Positions 19,572 to 30,203 of a DNA stretch of 64,000 nt are shown one piece after another (position 1 is the first letter of the stretch; each line of letters starts with the position of its first letter). Made by a program: the position numbers and the translations under genes. The DNA comes from Gonocerus acuteangulatus (lineage: Eukaryota > Arthropoda > Insecta > Hemiptera > Coreidae): positions 81,226,917 to 81,290,916 of the forward strand of contig OX328128.1 in NCBI GenBank assembly GCA_946811695.1. Direction: 5' to 3'. The notes beneath the pieces are model-generated. The model was not told where the DNA came from. It did no database searches and saw only the letters and a program-made list of their open reading frames with translations.

Positions 19572-20586
19572 CACTGTTCTGCAAAAAAAAAACTTTTCTC
19601 CCCTCCCTTGAACAATTTTGCCTGTTTCTCATGTTTTCAGGTGTGCTGAGTCCGAATCTGAACTCAGAAAAATTCTATCACCCTCTGATTTTGAGAGAAA
19701 AGAGGAGAAACTTGGAAAAAATGAAAAATTGTATTTGAAAATTATTGTCTTTATTATAACAGATTTTTTTCTTTTTCAACGGTAAAATATAATTAATTGA
19801 ATCCTGCATGCTATCAGGTATAATACTAGATATGACACAACTCAAAAAATATACACACATCGTCAATGAGTATATTTTTTTTTCTTTTGTACTCTTCCTC
19901 CTCTGTCTCCCGCTGCAGTGTCCAGCAGTAATCCGCCAGCATATTCTCATTCCATTTGCCAGTATATCTTTTTTCCATTCTGGATATGTCTTGGTGGAAT
20001 CGTTCTCCATGTTCGTCCGAAACTGCACCCAAATTTGGGGCGAAAAAGTCTAGGTGACTATGCAGGAAATCTATTTTTAAGGACATATTGCATCCCAATG
20101 TTTTATATGAAGTAAGCAGTTCTTGGACTATTTTTCGGTAGTCTCTAGATTTTTCGTTTCCCAAAAACTTACCTCTCGAAAAGCAATCCAAGCCTTTTTC
20201 TCAGTAGTATTTAACTTTGCTTCAAAAGTGAGGTCCTTGAGTAGATGTCGAATTTGGGGTCCTACGAAAATTGAAAACTGAAAAAACACTTTTAGCCATA
20301 TTTCTTCAACCACTTGCAATATTCCCATCAAATTTTTTTTCGTTCAAATATACTTCATTGCGCTCAAAATCATCGGGCTTTTGAATTTTTTTCACTATGT
20401 TTTGATGCCAAAAAAAATTCACAAACAAAAATTTACAAAAAACTCACATTTTTGGATAAAAAACTAGAATTTCTCAAGAAACTGTACGTGATAGACAGAA
20501 TATGACTTTAAATTCGTGTTCAGCACATTTGAAAACAGTAAGAAAGCATGTTTTGGTTTGAAGGAGGATTTTCGTGCAGAACAGTG
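19572..20586 (-). mobile_element. TIR element with TAA target duplication, inserted in B3
   Basis: The termini are CACTGTTCTGCA (left) and GCAGAACAGTG (right, inverted). Both sides carry TAA, which occurs once at this point in other B copies, so the duplication is 3 bp. A TWA-type 3-bp duplication is typical of PIF/Harbinger elements, but I see no Harbinger transposase. The element instead carries a decayed gene for a conserved domain of unknown function. The superfamily call is tentative; the boundaries are firm. Confidence 0.85.
19826..20331 (-). pseudogene. TE-borne conserved protein fragment (HSHLDFF / GERFHQD type)
   Basis: Two overlapping minus-strand frames make one protein region. 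The first contains VGPQIRHLLKDLTFEAKLN, then KKAWIAFREVS. After a one-base shift near 20170 the second contains FLGNEKSRDYRKIVQELL, LGCNMSLKIDFLHSHLDFF, GAVSDEHGERFHQDISRMEK and MLADYCWTLQRE. I recall this block as the C-terminal part of uncharacterised proteins repeated many times in arthropod and cnidarian genomes; its biochemical role is unknown to me. The N-terminal half is missing, and frame decay upstream of 20331 shows this is a relic. It lies wholly inside the 19572-20586 element, which suggests the family travels with that transposon type. Confidence 0.75.
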
Positions 20587-20745
20587 TAATTGATCAGTTA
20601 CTCATTACAAAATTAAAATAGAACTATTCATGTTTTTATTTTATTTATGTAGGATATTTTAAGCAAATTGTTCTGGAAAGGAGTCTACACTACCCAAATT
20701 CTGAGGGAAGTTCTTAGTTATGCAGCTCCTGCGTGACGGACTTTT

Positions 20746-21785
20746 AATTTTTATGTCTTTTTGGTTAGTCCTCCTTGAGTACATTTCAAAATTAAAATTC
20801 ATTTTTTTTTTATCTTTATTACAAGTAAGTATGTAAAAAATTAAATAAAGAAAAAATGAACATTCCATAACAACAAACATTAATGTAGTTTTCGCAAAAC
20901 TATGTTTTTCATATCGGGCGATACACTAGCGTCTCCAATTTTTGCTCCATCAACTTCAAATTTTAACTGCAGCTTCCTAATGATACGTTCTAGTAGCATA
21001 CGTCGAATTGTTTTTGATTCATTGAATTATTCTGATTTTCGAAGAATTTTTTAGTAGAAAATGAATAATTGTTCACCATTTTCGAAAAAATTAATATTTC
21101 TTACAAATCCTACGTACTCCACTAGATTGAACCTTCTTCTTTCGAAATAATATTAGTTTTTTTTTTATTCTAGATTAAAAATGGCCGCCTGAAGACTATC
21201 GACCGTGAAAATATAGGGTTTCCGTTCGTGAGACTGCCATTTTTTTTTTTAGAAGAACTTTTTTTTGGAGACTATAACAGCCCTTATAAAACTTTGATAT
21301 AAAGGTAGTACAACCCCTTAAGAATTATCAAGAGGTAATATCAGCCTACTTAAAAAATTAATCACAACTTGATGAAATAATGTCTTACTTGATGTGGCAT
21401 ATACATACACCGAGCAAAAACGAGATATACGTATACCAAAGGACTTTTTTCATCTTGCATTAATGCCTTACGTTTGAGGTTTTTAGGGCCCCCTAATTTT
21501 ATCAGCATATTCTTACAAGCTTATACTTAACCTTGCAGTTACTATAATCTCAGATTGCACGTAACGTCAGCATCTGAAGGTTCGCCTTTCCCGTGATTAG
21601 GGTGTACAATTTCTATTTAATTATTTTTATTGTATTCGGCTTTATTGGTAATTATCACAAGGGACCAATTATTCAAGGAAATCAGCATGGCAAATGTAAT
21701 TAGGTGTAAAATTACCTTTAACTGTGGAAGACTTTGTCTGAAAAGTTCACCAATAAATTTTATGTTGCATCGATAAAAGCGTAAT
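20746..21785. other. Unassigned; possible family G end near 21414-21455
   Basis: AT-rich sequence. The words CAAAAACGAGATATACG, then ACCAAAGGACTTTTTT, resemble the right end of the mariner-superfamily element at 53991-55093 (CAAAAACAAGATATATGCC, AAGGGACTTTTTT). They may be a solitary terminus. I recognise nothing else. Confidence 0.35.
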
Positions 21786-21910
21786 ATTTTTAGCACTTTC
21801 CTCCGAAGGAAAGTAGCTATTGAGGTTGGACTCATAACGGAATTTTTGAAAAATTTCTTCAAATCTTTATCGATCCTACCTAATAGACACCGAAAATGAC
21901 CCCCGTTAAA

Positions 21911-21977
<67 letters not shown>

Positions 21978-22898
21978 TGTTAACACGATAGCGGCCAGAG
22001 TTATTGTTTTTTCGTCACGAAACTTGGTATATAGCATTCAATTAGCAAACGATTGAACGAGTCAATTAACCACCAAAGTCAATCCACCGGAAGGGGGGGT
22101 TTACCCCGAACCCAAAACACTAATTTGGCCATGTCAGCCGTAATATTTGTTATACTTCAACGAAACTTGGTATTCGTAGTGGTAATATAGAGATATAAAA
22201 ATGAACTAAATCGGTTCATTAGGAGGAGGAGGGGGGGGGGGGGGTTACTCCGGACCCACAATACCAATTCGCCACTGCCAGCCGTGATTTTTGGTATATT
22301 TCGACGAAACTCGGTATTCGTAGTGGTAATCTACAGGTAAATACGTGTTGTAAAAATAAACTAAATCGGTTCATTAGGAGGGGGGGGGGGTTTACTCCGG
22401 ACCCAAATTACTAATATACTATATACCGGTCGTAATTTCTGCTGTATTGTAACGAAACGCGGTATGCGTCGTGGGTAACTAATGGGAAAGAAGTGTTGTA
22501 AAAATGAGCTGAATCGGTCAATCGAAAGGGGGGGGTTTACTTTGTAATATATTTCAATAGAAAAGCCCGCCAGACGTAGGTTCACACCTACGTCTGGCGT
22601 AAGGAGCGCTTTCTACCACTAGAGGGACTGTATCCTGTTCCTGCGTTAGATCAAAATACGATAATATGAGGTTTTTTGTATTTATTACGTAGTGTAGGAG
22701 GTACCATGTGTAAACATAACCCTGGAAGCAAATTAATAATTGATCAGTTACTCATTACAAAATTAAAAGGGAACTATTCATGTTTTTATTTTATTTATGT
22801 AGGATATTTTAAGCAAATTGTTCTGGAAAGCAGTCTACACTACCCAAATTCTGAGGAAAGTGCTTAGTTATGCAGCTCCTGCGTGACGGCCTTTTTTT
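21786..22898 (+). mobile_element. HINE-like family B, copy B4
   Basis: Full 5' end with hairpin, TA tract (about 21912-21974) and TGTCTGTTAACACGATAGCG. Three to four tandem sub-units have G-runs from about 7 to 13 long. The complete 3' part ends GAGGAAAGTGCTTAG, GCAGCTCCTGCG, TGACGGCCTTTTTTT. Near 22585 the words GTAGGTTCACACCTACG form a short local inversion absent from other copies. Confidence 0.87.
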
Positions 22899-23936
22899 AT
22901 AAGTCAACAGCGCTTATAGTCATGAAATATAAAAGTCTTCCTACCAACTAGCTGCTTAAATATAACCAACTACCTCTAAATGTTAATTGTTGCGTTGTCA
23001 TTTAATTATGCTTTAATCGAAAAGCAAATAGTTTTCATTATGTAAACACAATTTTTGTAAAAGTTATCTACAATTTCCTAAAATCCCACTTCATTGGGAA
23101 ATCCTAATAGTAAGCTACGATTAAAATATTGAGTTCATCCATTGGAAAATGAAATTGTTAATTAGTTACTCATGTTGGATGTAATATAAGGTTTTAGGAG
23201 TATTTTTGTTTAAAAAATTGGTTTTATACATTACAATTAACTAGTGTTAGGAAATTCTCGAATATAAACCGATCTTTTACAAATAAACAAATCAAAGACA
23301 AAGTTAAAGAGTTTTCAGAATTTTTAATAACGTAGGTCTCACATTTATTTTAAAAAAATTAATTTTGAAATAGGATCAAACTTATTATATTTGGCTAGTT
23401 TTGTGTTAATCTACAGATTTCGTAAGAGCCAGGAATAGTAGGAGTTAGGGGCTTTAGGGGCCAAATAAGTCATCAGCTGGCTGGCACTGCTTCATAGCCA
23501 GCTGATGACGTCATGTGGTCCTGAACGCCCCTAACTCCTACTACTGCCAGGGAGGTGTTTGACTTGAGTCGCATATCAGAATTAAAATAAGTTGAAAGAT
23601 GTTTTATTTCTATGTATATAATACTGGTTTTCAATATTTTTTTTTATTATTATTATATTTTATTTATCGAGAAAAGACTCGAGAAAAATGTATAAATCCA
23701 GTAGGGATTTTGGAGATGAGTGGGAGTAACTCTAGTATTGACTAGATTCTATAAGAATCTGGCCACAGGCCAAGAAGGGGCTTCAGGCAAGTATAAAGTT
23801 ATACCAGCGCCGCAATGGCACTCATATTACATAGTATGTGTTACAGACAATAGATTAAAATGTATTCATGTATAAGGTGTTAGTCGATATGCCACGCTAT
23901 TAACTACCTGTTACCCTGCTATCTTCAACAGCAATT
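22899..23936. repeat. Unassigned, with a nested hairpin at 23430-23549
   Basis: AT-rich and featureless apart from a hairpin: AGTAGGAGTTAGGGGC (23437) pairs with GCCCCTAACTCCTACT (ends 23542). Inside it GTCATCAGCTGGCT (23469) pairs with AGCCAGCTGATGAC (ends 23509), leaving a loop near 23483-23495. Confidence 0.7.
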
Positions 23937-25153
23937 AAAAAAGTCCGACTCGCAGGAACTGCGTCATCTTAGCGCGGTTACGTACATCTCGAAGAAATGG
24001 AATATATTAGCATCACAAATCACAGGAAACTGACAGTAGTCAACTTACACAGAAGCGGGTAATTCTTAATCTGTATAAGTCAATACAATTATGTACTGAA
24101 AACGTACTTACTCTTCGACTACTGCTGAGAAGGCTCTATTCTAAACAACCAAAAATTCGTTGTCATTTTAAATATCTTGTTTTACTAGCAAATTTGTTTT
24201 ACTGTTACAATCAACTGTAAATGTGTGCTTTATGGCGAATTAAATTCCATTCTGTCGTGGGTTAAATCTTTCTATAACATAAGAAATAATGGTAACTTCA
24301 GTTGGAGGCTATGAGGAAGGTTATATAGATAGGAGAATTCAAAACCACCTACGTCATCATGATTAGCCACAGCCATCTTGATTACCACAGCCACTCCTAA
24401 ATTATTACGTTTCATAGCTTATTTTACTACAATACTAATTTTACTGATAAATGCAATTTAAAACTAGAAACAACCTATTAAAAAGTGAGATAAAGAAAGA
24501 GAAAAACCATCTTAAAACAACAAAACAAACACTTTTTAAGTTTTAAGCGCTTATATCTCTCATTGACGTTGCCCCATCGAATATTGCTTCAGAACCTTTT
24601 TTGTAGAGAATTTAGTAAGCATTCGAGTGGTCACTTTCAACTTACCACGATTTTCTAACCGTTATCGAGATATTTACGAAAAATGTATGGAGATCCGAAA
24701 ACTTTTCATGTCTATTAATAAAATAATTTTTTTTGCATACTTCCTTAAATCCAAATATAACCAAAATTTAAACATCTTAGTAGGGATTAATTTCCAAGAT
24801 TTAGAAAATATTTCAATTGAATCCCGCGATTCTAAGTACTCACAAAAACATAATGACTTAAAAAAACATTGATTCTACTTATCTCAGAAACGGTTAAATA
24901 TATCGCCTTCAAAATGGTTTCATTCGTTTTCTTATGTTAAGAAACCTATAAAAAAGTACCTGCAAGCATATAAATTCAAAAACGTAAGCGTTACGATTTT
25001 TTTTTGCGCGAATTTCGCCCCAAACACTATCTTATAGTGGGCGGATTCTGCTGGTTAACGAACTTGACCTTTCAAATTAGACGACAGATTTTTGTACCAA
25101 ATTTCGTCAAAATCGGACAATTTTTGAGCTTGGTAGAGAGCGAACAGACAAGC

Positions 25154-25244
<91 letters not shown>

Positions 25245-25383
25245 CAAATTTTAGCCACCTATATTTTCGTGATCTGTAGGGTCTGAAACGTGAATGTTTC
25301 TAGTCGGCACTTCCGGATTGCGTCATGAGGTCAACCTCATAAGCGGGTTCTCCCCATGGAGATAGGGAGTAACCGCGCTAAAA
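23937..25383 (-). mobile_element. HINE-like family A, copy A2 (near full length)
   Basis: Runs from AAAAAAGTCCGACTCGCAGG, AACTGCGTCATCTTAGCGCGG (left), through TAAGCATTCGAGTGGTCAC, TTTCTAACCGTTATCGAG and GCGCGAATTTCGCCCCAAAC, to AATTTCGTCAAAATCGGAC and GCGAACAGACA next to (TA)n (25157-25243). It then passes CTAGTCGGCACTTCCGGATT and a hairpin to AACCGCGCTAAAA (right). Read from the right this is TTTTAGCGCGG ... (TA)n ... TGTCTGTTCGC ... CGGACTTTT, the same order as family B. It is noncoding; the short frames are chance. Confidence 0.85.
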
Positions 25384-26250
25384 TTGATCTTAACCAGCAT
25401 GAATATACAAGGTGTCCTGAATTTAAATGGCAAAACTTTAGGAGCGTTTTGGGGGCCGAAAAATTAAGACAAAAAGTCCTATAGAGATTTGCTCGTTTTT
25501 GCTTTGTTTTGGAGAAAATCGCCAAACAAGAAATAAAACTTTTGTAATTTTTGTCCTAACTTATTTAAATTTTCAATGAAAAAAAATTGTCATTGCGAAT
25601 TTTTTCCGAGAAAGAAGAGTGGTCAATTGATGAGTCTTTTAGTTAACTTTTAATAGACTACGTGAGACTGAGGAATTTTATTTATTTTCATTTTGTTATA
25701 TTATCATCTATTTAATTTAGTTATTGCTTAAAATGTTGCCCTCTTGCAGAAACGAACGAATTAAATCTAGCACTGTATATTACCGTGCTGTTCAAGAGTA
25801 CCACCTATGCTAAACATTAAAGGTCCATATACGAATTATATCAGCAAGCTACTCGCTGAACCGCGCCAAATATTGCAACATACTACAAGCGGGATTCGAA
25901 CCTGATTGTCGTACTAGGAAATCCGACAGGCTGGCCCAACTCCCAGAGTTTATCTGTTACTCCAGGATCAACAAGTTATACAAAAGTGAAAGGGTGAAAT
26001 ATTGATAGTAACAAGGAAGCAGGTTAAGCAGAAATTGACCTTTCTGCTACAATTAGTCCAAACACGTGTTTACCTGCGACCTTATCCTACAGCCATTGTG
26101 TATTTGTCGTGCATAATTAACATTCGTGTAAGGAGCCACTTCGTTGTACAGCAATAACATGTGAACTATTTAAATGAACGGATCAAATAATTGGTGACCA
26201 TAAAAAATAATTCCCAAAAAAGTCTATTTTTTTTTGGATGAACTTTTTTA
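25384..26250. other. Unassigned; possible family G left end at 25405
   Basis: ATATACAAGGTGTCCTGAAT, then AAGTCCTATAG and CTCGTTTTTGCTTTGTTTTG, resemble the left end of the mariner-superfamily element at 53991. I cannot see the matching right end. The rest is unassigned, including a B-box-like GGGATTCGAACC at about 25892. Confidence 0.35.
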
Positions 26251-26280
26251 AATGAAGGGAGGGAGGAACCGCGCTAAAAA
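26251..26280 (-). repeat. Isolated family A terminus
   Basis: GGGAGGGAGGAACCGCGCTA plus AAAA is the TTTTAGCGCGG end of family A with no adjoining body. Confidence 0.6.
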
Positions 26281-26599
26281 GGCCATGCGACAACAAAAAT
26301 AAATGTAATTTAATGTCATTGGATTAACAAGAAAATTTAGGTTGTTGACCTAGGATGCCTGAAAATATTTTATTATTATTATTTTATTAGAGCTTCGTAG
26401 ATACCAAAAATATAGCCGTGAGACAATCTGTAAGTCCCTAAAGTCATGTGCCGAACTTAAACAATTTCAAATTTTGGATTTACCGCGAAATATTTGGAAT
26501 GGCTAATTTGTGAGCTCAGTTCTTTTTGCATGTGTCATAAACACACAGCCCTTTGAAAAATCGCTATAAATTTCCTTGAAAACGGGCAACAATCTTTGG

Positions 26600-28800
26600 C
26601 CGATCCAAAGCTCTGAACAGCTCGTAGTTGAGAGTGAGCTGCCTGCAAAGAGCCTAATAGACCAGCTGATTTAAGACCTTAAGCAGCTGATCCTAGTAGT
26701 TGAGAGATAACTGCCTCCGAAGAGCCAAACAGACAGCTGATACAGGGTCATAAACAGTTGATCCAGGGACATAAACAGCTGATCCAAAGACATAAACAGC
26801 TGATCGTAGTAGTTAAGATAGATTTGCCTCCGAAGAGCTTAATAGAACAGCGTAACCAGTAGCTGAGAGAGAACTACCTGCGAGCACCCAGATAGACCAG
26901 ATAAACAGGTGATCTTAGTAGTAACGAGGGAACTTCCTGCAAACAGCCAAATCGACCTGCTGATCCTAGTAGCTGAGAGAGAACTACCTGCGAGCACCCA
27001 GATAGACCAGATAAACAGGTGATCTTAGTAGTAACGAGGGAACTTCATGCTAACAGCCTAATAGATCTGCTGATCCTAGTAGCTGAGAGAGAACTACCTG
27101 CGAGCACCCAGATAGACCAGATAAACAGGTGATCTTAGTAGTAAGGAGGGAACTTCATGCTAACAGCCTAATAGATCTGCTGATCCTAGTAGCTGAGAGA
27201 GAACTACCTGCGAGCACCCAGATAGACCAGATAAACAGGTGATCTTAGTAGTAACGAGGGAACTTCATGCTAACAGCCTAATAGATCTGCTGATCCTAGT
27301 AGCTGAGAGAGAACTACCTGCGAGCACCCAGATAGACCAGATAAACAGGTGATCTTAGTAGTAACGAGGGAACTTCCTGCTAACAGCCTAATAGATCTGC
27401 TGATCCTAGTAGCTGAGAGAGAACTACCTGCGAGCACCCAGATAGACCAGATAAACAGGTGATCTTAGTAGTAACGAGGGAACTTCATGCTAACAGCCAA
27501 ATCGACCTGATGAACCTAGTAGCTGAGAGAGAACTACCTGCGAGCACCCAGATAGACCAGATAAACAGGTGATCTTAGTAGTAACGAGGGAACTTCCTGC
27601 TAACAGCCTAATAGATCTGCTGATCCTAGTAGCTGAGAGAGAACTACCTGCGAGCACCCAGATAGACCAGATAAACAGGTGATCTTAGTAGTAACGAGGG
27701 AACTTCATGCTAACAGCCTAATAGATCTGCTGATCCTAGTAGCTGAGAGAGAACTACCTGCGAGCACCCAGATAGACCAGATAAACAGGTGATCTTAGTA
27801 GTAACGAGGGAACTTCCTGCTAACAGCCTAATAGATCTGCTGATCCTAGTAGCTGAGAGAGAACTACCTGCGAGCACCCAGATAGACCAGATAAACAGGT
27901 GATCTTAGTAGTAACGAGGGAACTTCCTGCTAACAGCCAAATCGACCTGCTGAACCTAGTAGCTGAGAGAGAACTACCTGCGAGCACCCAGATAGACCAG
28001 ATAAACAGGTGATCTTAGTAGTAACGAGGGAACTTCCTGCTAACAGCCTAATAGATCTGCTGATCCTAGTAGCTGAGAGAGAACTACCTGCGAGCACCCA
28101 GATAGACCAGATAAACAGGTGATCTTAGTAGTAACGAGGGAACTTCATGCTAACAGCCTAATAGATCTGCTGATCCTAGTAGCTGAGAAAAAACTGCCTT
28201 CGAAGAGTCTAATACCCTGCTGACCCAAGGACATAAACAGCGGATCCTTTCACTTGAGTGAGAATAGGTTGCAAACAGCGAAATCGACCAGATGATCCAT
28301 TTGCATAAACAGCTGATCCTAGTAGTAACGAAGGAACTTCCTGGTAACAGCCTAATAGACCACACAATCAATTTACATAAACAGCTGATCCTAGTAGTTA
28401 CGAGGGAATTGCCTGCTAACAGCCTAATAGACGTGCTGATCCTAGTAGTTGAGAGATAACTGCCTGCAAATAGCCTAATAGCCCAGCTGATCCTAGACCT
28501 TTAGAAAGGACTGCCTGCTAACTGCCTAATAGACCTGCTCATCCTAGTAGTTAAGATAGATTTGCCTCCGAAGCGCCTACTAGATCAGCTGAACCAGGGA
28601 GATAAACAGCTGATCCTAGCAGTTACGTGGGAACAGCCTCCGAAGAGCCTAATAGACCTGCTAATCCTAGTAGTTGAGAGATAACTGCCTGTAAATAGCC
28701 TAATAGCCCAGCTGATCCAAGGACTTTAACAGCTGATCCTAGACCTTTAGAAAGGACCGCCTGCAAACAGCCTAATATACCCCCTAAATCGGGAGTCTAT
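26600..28800. repeat. 110-bp satellite array with divergent flanks
   Basis: From 26861 to 28181 twelve units recur at exactly 110 bases (AGCTGAGAGAGAACTACC at 26861, 26971, 27081 and so on), with few substitutions and no length change. The unit is two related halves, each built on a GAG.GAACT.CCTGC, CAGCC/CACCC, GCTGATCCTAGT-like theme, so it is a dimer of an older unit of about 50-60 bp. On both sides (26600-26860 and 28190-28800) the same words recur as irregular, diverged monomers. There is no coding potential. Confidence 0.95.
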
Positions 28801-30203
28801 ACAATCCAATAGAAACAGGCTGATTGAATTAGCCAATCAGCAGCAAGCTCCAATCCACTTACTCCTCTTTCCACAGCTTTTAGCTCTCATCACCTTGGAG
28901 ATTGGATCCTGTATTGGATCTGTTTCAGAAATGGAGCTTTAGCTTCCTATATTTTCTTGAAAATGAGCACAGGCTACGTATCCGTTTCTTGCACAGGGTA
29001 AGGTCATATATCAATATGAATATCTTACGGTCTGATAGGCCTAAAGGTAATCCATTAATCTTGTTGAACGACCCAAATATGAAACAATCACCCGAAGAGG
29101 ATACTTATACCACCTCATGAGCAGATATACAACGCAGGAACATAAATTTATACCGTATAAGTCAGAAAAGTTAACAAGACATAATTAGAACATGGATTAT
29201 CCTGAGATTTTAACTAAAAAATCGCAGAGCATCCTAAACACTAGAACATTTAACCAAAAAATAGATAATGCACCACGTAAATTAATTAAACAAAAAAGAT
29301 AATTAGTTAGAACAAAAAAAATGCTAATAGTCTTTTTTATCACTATCTGAGTCTCGAATACTTCGGTTTTTCACAATTTTTGATTGGTACCGTTTAACTA
29401 CTTTAAGCGTAATTGAATTGAAGCTCTGACTAGTCGAAGTTGTCCTTTCAAAGTTGTCCTCAAATTCGAGTCTGAAACACGATAAGTCGTTAGGCCACAC
29501 TGTGCTTCACCAACGTCAAGCTTTCACCACTGGGCTTTATTAGCTCATTAAGTTTAGACTCGTGGGACTTAACCTACGGAATAACTATTATTTCAACTAG
29601 AATGCGAAAGGTTATTAATAGAGTCCTTACAATATATAACCTATAGTTCGGTAAAAGGTTATGACGCTGTCGGTAGCGTCATATTACAAAATTCGGAAAG
29701 CTAACGGCGTTGGTAGCATTGGAATCTTCTGGAGATTGACGTTAAAAAAATCAGAACTTTGAATAATTTATTTGAGGGCCGTTGGAGGGAAATCGTTGGA
29801 AGGATTTATTTATGAGAACGGAAGTGAGTTATATTTTTAATTAGTTTGAGCAAGTGAAGAAATCCACCAGTTCCGGCTTCCTCCGTTCCAAACTCTGAAT
29901 TAATATCAAGAAAATGAATTAAAGATTATGTTTTCAAAATGAAAGAAAGTTTGTCGACACTTTTCGAATATTTCAGGATGATGTATAGCAAATCATCAGA
30001 AATAGATTATGGACATATTTCAGATCTCAGATGTACGGGAAAAGTTTTCCTTAAAGTAAAGCCTTAATCTCTTGGAGAAGACTGCTTTATGATGAGCTTG
30101 GCGAGGACTTAGTAAGCCCACAGCTTTATCATAGATTACACATAATTCACACATTGTTCTTCTTGAATTACTACCGCCACAAGCTATTAGTATGAACACA
30201 ATC
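28801..30203. other. Unassigned
   Basis: A 72-residue plus-strand frame at 28902-29120 has no recognisable motif. The rest is AT-rich without repeats I can define. Confidence 0.45.

Larger units (their letters stand above)
18996..20745 (+). mobile_element. HINE-like family B, copy B3, interrupted
   Basis: Starts at a degraded 5' end (ATCTTTCCTCCGGAGGAAAG) and keeps the (TA)n, TGTGTCTGTTAACACG and ACGAAACTTGGTATATAGC. It has lost most tandem sub-units, because the sequence jumps to TTGTAACGAAACGCGGTAT near 19290. It ends TTCTTAGTTATGCAGC, TCCTGCGTGACGGAC, TTTT. A 1015-bp TIR element (19572-20586) splits it. Removing the insert and one TAA rejoins the family consensus AAATTAATAATTGATCAG. Confidence 0.85.

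Noticed and set aside
25055..25279. Ile-Tyr repeat peptides, here and at other TA tracts (18.2, 19.1, 34.1, 47.3, 48.8, 50.3, 53.7, 55.0 kb)
   Set aside because: TA dinucleotides translate as alternating Ile and Tyr; no credible gene.
25880..25955. tRNA or SINE head from GGGATTCGAACC
   Set aside because: Only a B-box-like word is convincing; no acceptor or T-stem pairing and no second copy.
26861..28181. CRISPR-like regular spacing
   Set aside because: The 110-bp (and the 28- and 25-bp) arrays have no unique spacers and the setting is eukaryotic; they are satellites.
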